From assembly GCA_023451735.1 (NCBI GenBank), contig JAEXYH010000011.1:1-64000 (forward strand): 64,000 nt of DNA, given 5' to 3'. The notes under the pieces are model-generated. The model ran no database searches. It saw only the letters and a program-made list of their open reading frames with translations, and was not told the DNA's origin. The position numbers were made by a program, and so were the translations under genes. Shown one piece after another: positions 49,993 to 59,239 of the stretch; within the stretch, counting starts at the first letter, position 1; each line of letters begins with the position of its first letter. The stretch comes from Pseudomonadota bacterium. GTDB taxonomy: Bacteria; Pseudomonadota; Alphaproteobacteria; Rhizobiales; Rhizobiaceae.

Positions 49993-51627
49993 CTAATCCT
50001 TCAACGTGCCGCCGGCAGCGACAACTGCCTCGGGCGTATCGACATCGATATGCGCGGCAGGCCCTATCTCGACATCGATCACCGGCAGACCGGAATTCTC
50101 GATGATCGCCCGCGCCCCGATATCTCCTTCAAGCCGTAACACGGCAGGATAGGTATCGCGCGGCAGAATGATGGGATTACCCCGTTTTCCCTCGAAAACG
50201 GATCGGATGATCGCTCGACCGCCCGTTTCTCGAAATCGCGTGACCAGCATGTCGACCTGCCTGCTGGTCACCGCAGGCATATCCGCGAGCATCACTAGGA
50301 TACCCTCCCGAGACGCTGCCTCCGACGTGGAAAAACCGCTGACGAGAGAACTCGCCATGCCGGTCGCATAATCGGGATTGAACCGCAGCACGAGATTGAG
50401 GCCCGATAGCGCGTCTTCGACCTCTTCGCGGCGATGGCCTGTCACGGCAACAACCGACGCGATATCAGCGGCCAGCAGCATCTGCGCCGATCGCCTGACG
50501 AGCGGCATGCCTTCGAACTCGGCCAGAAGCTTGTGCGGCCCGCCTGCCCCCATTCGCCGCGCCTGCCCTGCGGCCAGAAGCACAGCTCCCACGCTGACCG
50601 GCTTCTCCTGTTCACGAGCTGTCTCCCGCGGTCGCGGCCTCGTCGGAATTTCCATCAGCAGCCCTCCCACGCCCATGCCGGCAATATCGGCCGGCGTCGG
50701 CATCTCGCCGACCATGATCCGGTTCAGCACCCAGTCGAATCCGTTATCCTTCGGCGAGCGAGCGCAACCGGGAGCACCGATGACCGGCATCTCGCCAAGA
50801 CGCCCGAGCACGAGAAGATTGCCCGGATCCACCGGCATGCCGATATGGTCGACATAACCTCCCGCTTCACGAATCGCAGCCGGAATCACATCATCGGCAT
50901 CCGCCACCGCCGACGCTCCGAAGATTACGACCGTAGCCGGCTCATTAATTTCATCCGGACCAAGCCCCTGAAGGACCTCGCTTAGCACCTTTTGGTCATG
51001 GCGAACCCGGATCTCTTTTATAAGCCGGCTACCGGAAACGGCCAGCCGCTGCTCCAGAATCGTGGCCGTGCGGTCCATAACCGACGATTTGAGTGTCGGA
51101 AGTTCCGTCGCGATCAATATCACCGATCGGGGACAGTAAGGTTTCACCAAGAAGGCCGGCCGACGCGCCAGAATATCCCTTGCCGTTTCGACGAGCGCGG
51201 CACGCACCGCCAGCGGAATGATCTTGATCGTCGCGACCATATCACCGGCGCGCACCGGCACGTGGTCTGCAAGACAGGCAAGTGTGATGGCCGGATCGAC
51301 AAGGTTCAGTGCATCCACCATCGCCTTTTCGGCGACGAACAGGCCATCGACCGCCGCATGGATATTGACCCGTCCTGTCGCGGCTTCGGAAAAGCGCAGA
51401 TGATCACGATCGATCACATCGGCAATGCGGCCAGCCGCCTCGTCCTCGCCCAGATCTCCGTCGTCAAGCCGAACTCCGGTGACGCTGGACACCCCGTCAT
51501 CCGCCAGCCGACCAATCGTCTCCGCCGTCAGCACCTCGCCTTTCGCCAGCCGCCCTGCGGAAAGACGGATGGAATGCGCCAGGACGATGCCTTCAGCCTC
51601 GGAAAGTTCATAGCTCCCGTATTTCAT
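49993..51627 (-). CDS. MoeA-like/MocA fusion: molybdopterin-binding and nucleotidyltransferase
   Basis: A 544-residue two-domain protein. The N-terminal part (about 1-335) is a MoeA/MogA-like molybdopterin-binding region with ATVVIFGASAVADADDVIPAAI and GMPVDPGNLLVLG. The C-terminal part (about 345-544) is a MobA/MocA-like nucleotidyltransferase: GAVLLAAGQARRMG near 347, then LADMPAVTSRQVD with its metal Asp. MocA makes the cytosine-dinucleotide form of the cofactor for xanthine- or CO-dehydrogenase-type enzymes. The ATG overlaps the XdhC gene stop (ATGA). No molybdoenzyme gene is in the window, so the client lies elsewhere. Confidence 0.9.
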   Translation of the reverse strand: MKYGSYELSEAEGIVLAHSIRLSAGRLAKGEVLTAETIGRLADDGVSSVTGVRLDDGDLGEDEAAGRIADVIDRDHLRFSEAATGRVNIHAAVDGLFVAEKAMVDALNLVDPAITLACLADHVPVRAGDMVATIKIIPLAVRAALVETARDILARRPAFLVKPYCPRSVILIATELPTLKSSVMDRTATILEQRLAVSGSRLIKEIRVRHDQKVLSEVLQGLGPDEINEPATVVIFGASAVADADDVIPAAIREAGGYVDHIGMPVDPGNLLVLGRLGEMPVIGAPGCARSPKDNGFDWVLNRIMVGEMPTPADIAGMGVGGLLMEIPTRPRPRETAREQEKPVSVGAVLLAAGQARRMGAGGPHKLLAEFEGMPLVRRSAQMLLAADIASVVAVTGHRREEVEDALSGLNLVLRFNPDYATGMASSLVSGFSTSEAASREGILVMLADMPAVTSRQVDMLVTRFRETGGRAIIRSVFEGKRGNPIILPRDTYPAVLRLEGDIGARAIIENSGLPVIDVEIGPAAHIDVDTPEAVVAAGGTLKD

Positions 51628-52325
51628 GCAGAGCCTGTCCCCGAAAGGTGACGTCGCCGGAACGCCTCAACGATCTGCGCGAGCGTCGCCAGCGCGATTT
51701 CCGCCGGGCTGGCCGCGCCGATATCGAGCCCGATCGGCGCCGCGATACGACAGATCTCCTCCTCGCCGTGTCCCATCTCCTTCAGCCGCTCGACGCGTTT
51801 GGCATGGGTCTTCCGGCTGCCGAGCGCGCCGACATAAAAGCACTTGGCCTTGAGTGCTTCCGACAGTGCGAAATCGTCGATCTTGGGATCATGGGTCACG
51901 GCAGCGACCGCAGTGTAACCATCCAGCGGCTCGGCAGACAACACATCCTGTGGCCACTCCGCAATCAGCCTCACCCCATGGAAGCGCTCCTCGGTGGCAA
52001 AAGCCGTTCTCGGATCGATGATGACGAGATCATAGCCCGCAACAGGCGCCATCCGCGCCAGCGCCTGGCTGATATGGACCGCACCGATTACAACGATCCT
52101 CGGAGGCGGCAGATACGGGTTTATGAACACCTGCCCTTCGCCAGCCTCGATCATGACCGCTTTGCCGCTATGCAGGGCTTTTTCGATGTCCGCTGCAAAC
52201 CGGTTAGCTGCCACATCCTCCTCGGCCACGACATCTGCATTCCCTGTAGCGAGATCGGTGACAACGACGGCGGCCTTGCGCGCAGCGCGTGCGGCGTTCA
52301 GTTCAGCAAGCATGTCTGTCCGCAT
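51624..52325 (-). CDS. XdhC-family protein, C-terminal (XdhC_C, Rossmann) half
   Basis: A 233-residue protein corresponding to the C-terminal domain of XdhC. It has a Rossmann-like core (RIVVIGAVHISQALARMAPVAGYDLVIIDPR, about 75-105) and ends in GLDIGAASPAEIALATLAQIVEAF. XdhC binds the molybdenum cofactor, promotes its sulfuration and delivers it to xanthine dehydrogenase-like enzymes. Many bacteria have one protein with two domains; here the N-terminal CoxI-like half is the upstream separate gene. The start is ATG at 52325, one base overlapping the upstream stop. Confidence 0.9.
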   Translation of the reverse strand: MRTDMLAELNAARAARKAAVVVTDLATGNADVVAEEDVAANRFAADIEKALHSGKAVMIEAGEGQVFINPYLPPPRIVVIGAVHISQALARMAPVAGYDLVIIDPRTAFATEERFHGVRLIAEWPQDVLSAEPLDGYTAVAAVTHDPKIDDFALSEALKAKCFYVGALGSRKTHAKRVERLKEMGHGEEEICRIAAPIGLDIGAASPAEIALATLAQIVEAFRRRHLSGTGSA

Positions 52326-52651
52326 CAGGCGAGCCTTTCGACATAAACACGAATGGACCCGCCGCAGGAGAGCCCCACCTGCCAGGCCGTCTCGTCGGCT
52401 ACGCCGAATTCCAGCATTTTCGCCTGCCCGGAACCGATCACGTCCAGCGCCTCGGCGATCACGGCACCCTCGACGCAACCGCCTGAAACCGACCCCTCGA
52501 AATTGCCTTCGCTGTCGATCACCAGATGACTGCCGGCCGGTCGCGGGGCAGAGCCCCAGGTCTCGATCACCGTTGCGATAGCAACATCCCGGCCGGCCTC
52601 GCGCCAGTGCTGGGCGGTCAACAACGGATCCAGTGACTCGGCTGGGCTCAT
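52325..52651 (-). CDS. XdhC/CoxI-family protein, N-terminal half
   Basis: A 108-residue protein matching the XdhC_CoxI domain: ATVIETWGSAPRPAGSHLVI near residue 26 and GSVSGGCVEGAVIAEAL near 52, with the conserved Cys59. It ends CGGSIRVYVERLA. It works with the separately encoded C-terminal half in cofactor delivery to molybdenum hydroxylases such as CO dehydrogenase. It is first in a four-gene unit: CoxI-like, XdhC_C, MoeA-like/MocA, TfoX. The divergent gene to the right encodes a periplasmic binding protein. Confidence 0.9.
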   Translation of the reverse strand: MSPAESLDPLLTAQHWREAGRDVAIATVIETWGSAPRPAGSHLVIDSEGNFEGSVSGGCVEGAVIAEALDVIGSGQAKMLEFGVADETAWQVGLSCGGSIRVYVERLA

Positions 52652-52835
52652 GATGATATCCTTACAGAAACGGAGGCGACTTCGCTTAACATGGGGCCGT
52701 CATCCGGAATTGGCCAGATCAGCCACAGAATTCCGCTCACGATCCTGCTACAATTTCGAACATGAACGGGAAAAAGCTTGGACGCTCCGGCCCTTGCGGG
52801 TTAAAGCTGCGGCCAACACGGCCTTAAGGAAAAGC

Positions 52836-53930
52836 ATGCGTTCCCTGCGTCTCGATCTCGCCGTCCTGCTGTCGGTAGCGGCCCTTGGATATGTTGCCCC
52901 GGCAACAATGGTCTCGGCCGCGACCATCGGTGTCGTTGCGCCTAAAACCGGGCCTTACGCCCTGCTCGGCCTGCAGGTTTTCGAAGGTGCCCGCGCCGCC
53001 GCTCAAGTCACTGGCGACAGACTTGTCGAAATCGATGAGACCTGCAACGAACCCGGCGGCGGCGACGCCGCCAGAGCGCTTGCCGATGCCAAGGCCTCGA
53101 TCGCGATCGGCTTTTTATGCGTCGAGACGCTGACCTCTGCCATGCCGGCGCTCGCGGCCAGCAAAATTCCGGCCGTTACAATCTCCGTCCGCTCCCGCAT
53201 TCTCATGGAAGATGCCCTGCGCAACCAATGGCCGCTTTTCCGCATGGCACCGTCAGAATCCGCCGAAGCCGAAAAGATCGCCGCAGTGATCGTCGAGCGC
53301 TGGAAAGCCGAGCCGATTGCCTTCGTGGACGACGGCACAATTTATGGCCGTGAACTCGTCAGCGCCGTCCGCCAGCAACTTGAGCCGCTCGGCATCGCGC
53401 CGGTCTTTACCGATACGCTTAGGCCAGGTCAGGAGCAGCAGATCGCCCTCATCCGGCGCCTGCAGAAAGCCGGTGCCACCCATGTGCTGATCGGCGCGGA
53501 CCGCAACGACGTTTCCATCATCGCCCGCGATGCCTTAAGCGAAGGTATCCCGTTGACGGTCCTCGGCGGCGATGTGATGAAGGCCGCCAATCGCCCGGTT
53601 GCACTTCGCGACGGCACGCTCGCGGTCACCCTGCCCCCCTATCAGTCGCTCCAGACGGCATCGGAGGCCACCGCATCGCTGAAAAGCAGACAGATAGAAC
53701 CCGAAGGCAATGTGCTCCCCGGTTATGCAGCAACGCAACTGGCTGCCCAGGCTACGGCATCCGCCGGCACCGATCCGGCAAAACTCCTGTCCACCCTGAA
53801 GAACCAGAGCTTCCAGACCGCAATCGGAGAGATCCGGTTCGCCGCAGGCCACGACCTTGCGGACAATCCGTACCGCCTGCTGGAATGGCGCGGCAACGGG
53901 TTCGTCGCCCCTCCCGCTGCAACTGAGTAA
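52836..53930 (+). CDS. Periplasmic binding protein (Leu/Ile/Val-binding family)
   Basis: A 364-residue secreted protein with the LivJ/peripla_BP_6 fold. Signal peptide MRSLRLDLAVLLSVAALGYVAPATMVSA with cleavage near AATIGV. GVVAPKTGPYALLGLQVFEGARAA is the typical first ligand loop. A pair Cys49-Cys67 region (DETCNEPG, FLCVETL) may form the disulfide usual in this family. No permease or ATPase gene is adjacent, so it is an orphan receptor or supplies a distant transporter. ATG at 52836 follows AAGGAAAAGC. It lies 56 bp upstream of rpe on the same strand. Confidence 0.85.
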   Translation: MRSLRLDLAVLLSVAALGYVAPATMVSAATIGVVAPKTGPYALLGLQVFEGARAAAQVTGDRLVEIDETCNEPGGGDAARALADAKASIAIGFLCVETLTSAMPALAASKIPAVTISVRSRILMEDALRNQWPLFRMAPSESAEAEKIAAVIVERWKAEPIAFVDDGTIYGRELVSAVRQQLEPLGIAPVFTDTLRPGQEQQIALIRRLQKAGATHVLIGADRNDVSIIARDALSEGIPLTVLGGDVMKAANRPVALRDGTLAVTLPPYQSLQTASEATASLKSRQIEPEGNVLPGYAATQLAAQATASAGTDPAKLLSTLKNQSFQTAIGEIRFAAGHDLADNPYRLLEWRGNGFVAPPAATE

Positions 53931-53986
53931 CGATTGCGGCAGACGCCCTGGAATGCTAGTCGGCAGACGACACAGGAGATCCGCCC

Positions 53987-54667
53987 ATGACCGTAACGAC
54001 CCCGTTGCCGCTTCGCATTGCCCCCTCCATTCTCGCCTCTGATTTTTCGAAACTGGGCCAGGAGGTCGCCGATGTCATCGAGGCTGGCGCGGACTGGGTT
54101 CATCTGGATGTCATGGACGGCCATTTCGTCCCAAACATTTCCTTCGGTCCGGATGTCATCAAGTCGCTGCGCCGCTATACCGACGCCTTTTTCGACTGCC
54201 ACCTGATGATCGCGCCGGCTGATCCCTATCTCGAAGCCTTCGCCAAGGCCGGCTGCGACGGCATCACCGTTCACGCAGAAGCCGGCCCGCATCTTCACCG
54301 TTCGCTGCAGACGATCCGCTCGCTGGGCAAGAAGGTCGGCGTCACGCTCAATCCCGCAACCCCGGCCTCTGTCCTCGAAAATGTTCTCGACGACGTCGAC
54401 CTGATCCTCGTCATGAGCGTCAATCCCGGTTTCGGCGGGCAGAGCTTCATCCCTTCCGCACTCGACAAGATCGCTGCCATCAAGTCCCTGATCGGTGACC
54501 GCCCGATCGAGATCGAAGTCGATGGCGGCATCACGCCGACAACCATCGGCGCGGCCCGGAAGGCCGGCGCAAACGTCTTCGTTGCCGGATCGGCAGTCTA
54601 CAAGGGCGGATCCAAGGATGCCTATCGCGACAACATTTCGGCGCTTGTAAAGGCCGCCGAGGGCTGA
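53987..54667 (+). CDS. rpe: Ribulose-phosphate 3-epimerase
   Basis: A 226-residue TIM-barrel enzyme interconverting ribulose-5-phosphate and xylulose-5-phosphate (pentose phosphate/Calvin cycles). APSILASDFSKLGQEV opens the barrel, WVHLDVMDGHFVPNISFGPDV carries the metal His/Asp, and MSVNPGFGGQSFIPSALDKI plus EVDGGITPTT complete the active site. Length and motifs are standard. The ATG has AGGAGATCC upstream. It is preceded by the binding-protein gene and followed by purB 96 bp later on the same strand. Confidence 0.97.
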   Translation: MTVTTPLPLRIAPSILASDFSKLGQEVADVIEAGADWVHLDVMDGHFVPNISFGPDVIKSLRRYTDAFFDCHLMIAPADPYLEAFAKAGCDGITVHAEAGPHLHRSLQTIRSLGKKVGVTLNPATPASVLENVLDDVDLILVMSVNPGFGGQSFIPSALDKIAAIKSLIGDRPIEIEVDGGITPTTIGAARKAGANVFVAGSAVYKGGSKDAYRDNISALVKAAEG

Positions 54668-54763
54668 AAAGCCTTTGAGACTGACCAAAGCCCCAAAAAG
54701 ATTGAGCTTTGCCATCGTTCTTGATAGAGCGGCGGCACCTGTCATTAAGCAAGCGAGCTGCCC

Positions 54764-56071
54764 ATGATCCCCCGTTATTCCCGACCGGAAATGGTCGCCA
54801 TCTGGTCGCCGGAAACAAAGTTCCGTATCTGGTTCGAAATCGAGGCGCATGCCTGCGACGCGCTCGCCGCAATCGGCGTCATCCCGAAGTCGGCTGCCGA
54901 GACGATCTGGGAAAAGGGCGGCAAGGCTGAATTCGACGTTGCCCGCATCGACGAAATCGAAGCCGTCACCAAGCATGACGTCATCGCCTTCCTCACCCAC
55001 CTGGCCGAATTCGTCGGTCCCGATTCACGCTTCATCCACCAGGGCATGACCTCGTCCGACGTTCTCGATACCACGTTCAACGTCCAGCTCGTGCGCGCCA
55101 CCGACATCCTGCTGGCCGATATCGACCGCGTGCTTGCGGCCCTCAAGGCCCGCGCCTTCGAACACAAGGACACGGTCCGCATCGGCCGCAGCCACGGTAT
55201 CCACGCCGAGCCGACCACGATGGGCCTGACCTTTGCCCGATTCTACGCCGAGATGGACCGCAACAAGACACGTCTTCTCGAAGCCCGCGAGGAAATCGCC
55301 ACCTGCGCAATTTCCGGCGCTGTCGGCACGTTTGCCAATATCGACCCGCGCGTCGAGGAGCATGTTGCGGCCGCCCTCGGCCTGAAGCCCGAGCCGGTTT
55401 CCACCCAGGTCATCCCGCGTGACCGCCATGCCATGTATTTCGCCATCCTCGGCGTCATCGCCTCGTCGATCGAAAACGTCGCGATCGAAATCCGCCATAT
55501 GCAGCGCACCGAAGTTCTGGAAGCGGAAGAATTCTTCTCGCCGGGCCAGAAGGGCTCGTCGGCCATGCCGCACAAGCGCAACCCGGTCCTCACCGAAAAC
55601 CTCACCGGCCTGTCGCGCCTAGTGCGCATGTCGGTCGTGCCTGCCATGGAAAACGTTGCCCTCTGGCACGAGCGTGACATCAGCCATTCGAGCGTCGAGC
55701 GCGCCATCGGTCCTGACACGACCGTCACCCTTGACTTCGCGCTGAACCGCCTCGCCGGCGTCATCGAGAAGCTGGTCATCTATCCTGATAACATGTTGAA
55801 AAACATGAACAAGTTCAAGGGTCTGGTGATGAGCCAGCGGGTTCTTCTGGCCCTCACCCAGGCCGGTGTTTCCCGTGAGGATGCCTATCGCCTCGTACAG
55901 CGCAACGCGATGAAGGTCTGGGAACGCGGCGCTGATTTCCTGGAAGAACTGCTCGCCGACGAGGAAGTGCGTGCCGCGCTTTCGGAAGAAGAGATCCGCG
56001 AAAAGTTCGATCTCGGTTATCATACCAAGCACGTCGACACGATCTTTGCTCGTGTCTTCGGCGACGCTTGA
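54764..56071 (+). CDS. purB: Adenylosuccinate lyase
   Basis: A 435-residue fumarase/aspartase-superfamily enzyme acting twice in purine synthesis: it splits SAICAR to AICAR and adenylosuccinate to AMP, releasing fumarate. The N-terminus MIPRYSRPEMVAIWSPETKFRIW is typical; FIHQGMTSSDVLDT and the signature SSAMPHKRNPVLTENL (flexible loop) are present, with catalytic residues HGIHAEP in the middle. It lies in a stretch of purine genes (purC, purS and purQ follow 3 kb later) but is separated from them by other genes. Confidence 0.97.
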   Translation: MIPRYSRPEMVAIWSPETKFRIWFEIEAHACDALAAIGVIPKSAAETIWEKGGKAEFDVARIDEIEAVTKHDVIAFLTHLAEFVGPDSRFIHQGMTSSDVLDTTFNVQLVRATDILLADIDRVLAALKARAFEHKDTVRIGRSHGIHAEPTTMGLTFARFYAEMDRNKTRLLEAREEIATCAISGAVGTFANIDPRVEEHVAAALGLKPEPVSTQVIPRDRHAMYFAILGVIASSIENVAIEIRHMQRTEVLEAEEFFSPGQKGSSAMPHKRNPVLTENLTGLSRLVRMSVVPAMENVALWHERDISHSSVERAIGPDTTVTLDFALNRLAGVIEKLVIYPDNMLKNMNKFKGLVMSQRVLLALTQAGVSREDAYRLVQRNAMKVWERGADFLEELLADEEVRAALSEEEIREKFDLGYHTKHVDTIFARVFGDA

Positions 56072-56102
56072 TATCGCAGCAACACGAACCCAGATAGGCG
56101 GC

Positions 56103-56657
56103 ATGAAAGCGTCAGAAGCCGATATCCTCATCATTCCCGGTTACACCAATTCCGGACCCGACCACTGGCAGACCCGTTGGGAGCAGAAGCTCACGACGGC
56201 CCGCCGGGTGGAGCAGGCGGAATGGTCGAAGCCGGTGAAGGAAGATTGGGTCCAGCGTCTCGTCGAGGAGGTCAACGCCTCGACGAAGCCTGTCGTGCTG
56301 GTCGCCCATTCGCTCGGCGTGCCGACGGCGATCCATGCGATCCCGCATTTCAAAAAGCCGGTCGCAGGCGCCTTTTTCGTTGCGCCGCCGGATGTACAGA
56401 ACCCCAAGATCAGGCCAAAGCACCTGATGACCTTCGGCCCCTACCCACGCGATCCGCTCCCCTTCCCGACCCTGACCGTCGCCAGCCGTAACGACCCGTT
56501 CGGCTCCTATGATCACGCCGGCGACATCACCAATGCCTGGGGCTCTTTGCTCGTCGATGCGGGTGAATCGGGCCATATCAATGCCGAGTCGGGACACGGC
56601 CCATGGCCGGAGGGAACGATGGTCTTCGCCCAGTTCCTGAGCCGGCTGAAAGCCTGA
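56103..56657 (+). CDS. RBBP9/YdeN-family serine hydrolase
   Basis: A 184-residue small alpha/beta hydrolase of the YdeN/RBBP9 family. LIIPGYTNSGPDHWQTRWE is the diagnostic start, nucleophile Ser in VAHSLGVP, acid Asp in ASRNDPFGS, His in the end GHINAESGHGPWPEG. The substrate is not known for bacterial members. The ATG at 56103 has a weak upstream site (AGGCGGC). It begins 31 bp after the purB stop and may be co-transcribed with it. A cytoplasmic location is expected. Confidence 0.88.
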   Translation: MKASEADILIIPGYTNSGPDHWQTRWEQKLTTARRVEQAEWSKPVKEDWVQRLVEEVNASTKPVVLVAHSLGVPTAIHAIPHFKKPVAGAFFVAPPDVQNPKIRPKHLMTFGPYPRDPLPFPTLTVASRNDPFGSYDHAGDITNAWGSLLVDAGESGHINAESGHGPWPEGTMVFAQFLSRLKA

Positions 56658-56777
56658 ACCCGGCGGCGCCGGCTTATACAACCCGACGTGGTCATCTCGT
56701 TTTCGACAGACAATCTTAAGGCTGCTTTAATTCGGATCCACTAACATTCGACAATTCCTGCGAATGTAGGCGATCCG

Positions 56778-58532
56778 ATGTCATCCAAACCAGTCTTATG
56801 CGCAGGCCCATCGATACCACCTCCCCGAGACATAGGCTTGTTGGCCGGCATCTTTGATGCCGTTCCTTTCGCCATCGCGCTGATCGATCCGCAAGGGCGG
56901 CTATATCATGCAAACCAGGCCTTCCGGGCAAACTGGACCCCATCCGAACCGGAGTTCTTTACCGATCTGATTCACGCGGATGACCGGACGAATTTTCTCG
57001 TTGAGCTTCAACGCTGTCAGAACGGCCCCGACGGACAGCTCGAATTGCGCCTGCCGCAACCGGGCGGGATGTTGCGATGGGCACAGGTAAACCTTTCGCA
57101 AGCGTCCGCAGGACCGGAAACATCGGTCATGATCGCGGCGTCGTTCTCGGACATCACCGCATTGAAGAGAAAACTTGCGGATCTCGAAATCTGGGAAAGT
57201 CGGTGGAACAAGGCGCTTGTCGGATCATCGACCGGCGTCTGGGACCATGACTGGAAACGCGGCGAGAAATACTACTCGCCGACGTGGCGCCGGATCCGAG
57301 GCATGTCCGAGGACGATGCCCTTCCCGAAAGCACCGAGGCATGGCTCGATCTCCTCCATCCGGATGATCGGGATCATGTAATCCACTGCATCGAACGGCA
57401 GAATGAAGGCGATCCGGACTATACGGTGTTTGAATATCGCGAGCGCCACAAGGACGGCCATTGGGTCTGGATCGAGTGCCGCGGCGATTGCGTGGAATGG
57501 GATGCGAACGGCAGGCCGACACGCATCGTCGGGACAGACACGGATATCACGGCCCGAAAACAGGCCGAGGAAGCCACTGCCCGCATGGCGAGACGCCTGG
57601 ACATGGCGCTGGAGATATCGGGGGTCGGCACATACGAATGCGACCTGACTACTGGCATCGTCGACTGGGATGAACGCATGTACCGCATCTACGGCGTCGG
57701 CCGGCGCGAGCATGTCCGGGTCGGCGGCTTGTGGGAGAGCCTTCTCCATCCCGACGACGCCGGGCGCGTGTTGAAGAACGTCGAAGCGCACATGGAGAGC
57801 GGCAACCGTTTTTCGGACCAGTACCGCGTCGTTCTCAGGGATGGTTCGGATCGCGTCATCCGCGCGCGCACGATGACCTTCCTGGACGGAAACGGCCACC
57901 GGATGACGGTCGGCGCAAACTGGGATGTCACCGAGGATGTCGGCCTGCACCGTGAACTCGAACGCGCCAAGGTTCTGGCGGAAGCCCGGAATAGCGAGCT
58001 GGAAGCCGCCAAGGACCGGATCGAGCACAGCGCCATGCACGATTACCTCACCGAACTTCCCAATCGGCGTTATCTCGACGAAGTCCTCGACCGCATGGCT
58101 GCCGAATGCGGCAACGGCGAAACAGGCATCGCCATTCTCCACGTTGATCTCGACCGCTTCAAGCAGATCAACGACAGGCTCGGTCATGACGCCGGGGATG
58201 CTATGCTGCTCCATACCGCCCGCACACTGCGCACGACCTTGAGCAAGGAAGATTTCATCGCCCGCGTCGGCGGCGACGAGTTTGTCGTCGTCTCGCGGCT
58301 CGGCGGCTTCAGGGAACCGCCTTCCGCCGTCGCAATCCGCATGATCGACGCCTTGCGCAAGCCCATGATCTACGAAGGACGTCATTGCCGCGTCGGGGCA
58401 AGCATAGGAATTGCATCCGGATACGGGGACGCCATCGACGTACGCCAACTGCTGCGGAATTCCGACATCGCCCTTTACGAAGCCAAGCGCCAGGGACGAA
58501 ACCGTTACGTCTGTATCCAACCGGCAGACTGA
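56778..58532 (+). CDS. Diguanylate cyclase with three PAS domains
   Basis: A 584-residue cytoplasmic c-di-GMP synthase. Three PAS domains lie at about 20-130, 140-260 (WVWIECRGDCVEWDANGR, TDITARKQAEEA) and 270-390 (GTYECDLTTGIVDWDERMYR); the GGDEF domain occupies the last 165 residues with DYLTELPNRRYLDEVLDRM and the active loop RVGGDEFVVV. The I-site RxxD upstream is not intact (SKED), so product inhibition may be lost. There is no membrane segment. A separate promoter is likely (120-bp gap after the RBBP9-like gene). The ATPase zeta gene converges on its 3' end. Confidence 0.93.
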   Translation: MSSKPVLCAGPSIPPPRDIGLLAGIFDAVPFAIALIDPQGRLYHANQAFRANWTPSEPEFFTDLIHADDRTNFLVELQRCQNGPDGQLELRLPQPGGMLRWAQVNLSQASAGPETSVMIAASFSDITALKRKLADLEIWESRWNKALVGSSTGVWDHDWKRGEKYYSPTWRRIRGMSEDDALPESTEAWLDLLHPDDRDHVIHCIERQNEGDPDYTVFEYRERHKDGHWVWIECRGDCVEWDANGRPTRIVGTDTDITARKQAEEATARMARRLDMALEISGVGTYECDLTTGIVDWDERMYRIYGVGRREHVRVGGLWESLLHPDDAGRVLKNVEAHMESGNRFSDQYRVVLRDGSDRVIRARTMTFLDGNGHRMTVGANWDVTEDVGLHRELERAKVLAEARNSELEAAKDRIEHSAMHDYLTELPNRRYLDEVLDRMAAECGNGETGIAILHVDLDRFKQINDRLGHDAGDAMLLHTARTLRTTLSKEDFIARVGGDEFVVVSRLGGFREPPSAVAIRMIDALRKPMIYEGRHCRVGASIGIASGYGDAIDVRQLLRNSDIALYEAKRQGRNRYVCIQPAD

Positions 58533-58554
58533 CACGGAAACAGGGGGAACAGTC

Positions 58555-58869
58555 CTATTGGTTCTCCACCTGCCAGGAAGCTTCGGTCAGCAGATCCAGC
58601 ATCTTCGTGCGGATTTCGATATCCGACACGACAACTCCGGCAGCATCGAAATCCTGCCTCAGCTTGCGAAAAACATCCTCATGGCCGGCTTCCGCGAAAT
58701 CCGCGATGACCACTTCTTTCGCATAGGCATCCCGGTCCGGTTTCCCGAGCAGATCTGCTGCCCACAATCCCGCGAGTTTGTTGCGCCGGGAAAGTGCCCT
58801 GAACTTAAGCTCCTCGTCGTGCGCGAACTTGTTTTCGAACGCCTCTTCCCGATCGCTCATGCCACTCAT
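58555..58869 (-). CDS. ATP synthase zeta inhibitor subunit (DUF1476)
   Basis: A 104-residue, four-helix protein. MSGMSDREEAFENKFAHDEE and FKALSRRNKLAGLWAAD-like text (here FRALSRRNKLAGLWAADLLG) match the alphaproteobacterial zeta subunit that inserts into F1-ATPase and blocks ATP hydrolysis. The C-terminus VVVSDIEIRTKMLDLLTEAS is typical. The ATG at 58869 has GGGAGG five bases upstream, beating the longer reading. It is divergent from purC, a conserved neighbour in this group. Confidence 0.92.
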   Translation of the reverse strand: MSGMSDREEAFENKFAHDEELKFRALSRRNKLAGLWAADLLGKPDRDAYAKEVVIADFAEAGHEDVFRKLRQDFDAAGVVVSDIEIRTKMLDLLTEASWQVENQ

Positions 58870-59154
58870 GTTTTCCTCCCATGAAAACATTAGAATAATT
58901 AGATAAGCCTGTTCGCCGCTTTTGCAATCTGCTCATTGCGATCCGGCTTCACCTATCCGACAGGGACGCGGGCAAAGACACCGGAGGTGCAGCTCCGCCT
59001 GATTGTGGCCGCTATGGAAAGATAGGGCTCAGAACCTATCTGTCGTGGAAAGTCTCCGGCATCGAAAAAAAGTCGGTCAAACCGATATAGTCTGGTCGTA
59101 CTGATTCTTCGCATGCCGAATACCGGGCAAATCGCTTGCCTGCAGACGCCCGCA

Positions 59155-59183
59155 TTGTGAAAACGAAACTTTTCCGATATGGG
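59155..59183 (+). promoter_or_regulatory. Candidate sigma-70 promoter of the purC operon in a 370-bp gap
   Basis: TTGTGA (59155-59160), 17 bp, TATGGG (59178-59183), about 57 bp before the purC ATG. The gap 58870-59239 also holds AGATAGG-N8-CCTATCT (59020-59041), an inverted repeat of unknown role. I see no ORF or known riboswitch in it. Confidence 0.4.
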
Positions 59184-59239
59184 ACCGCTTCAAATATGAT
59201 CGCAGCCGCTCCGGCCGCCTACAACGAGATAAGAATACC

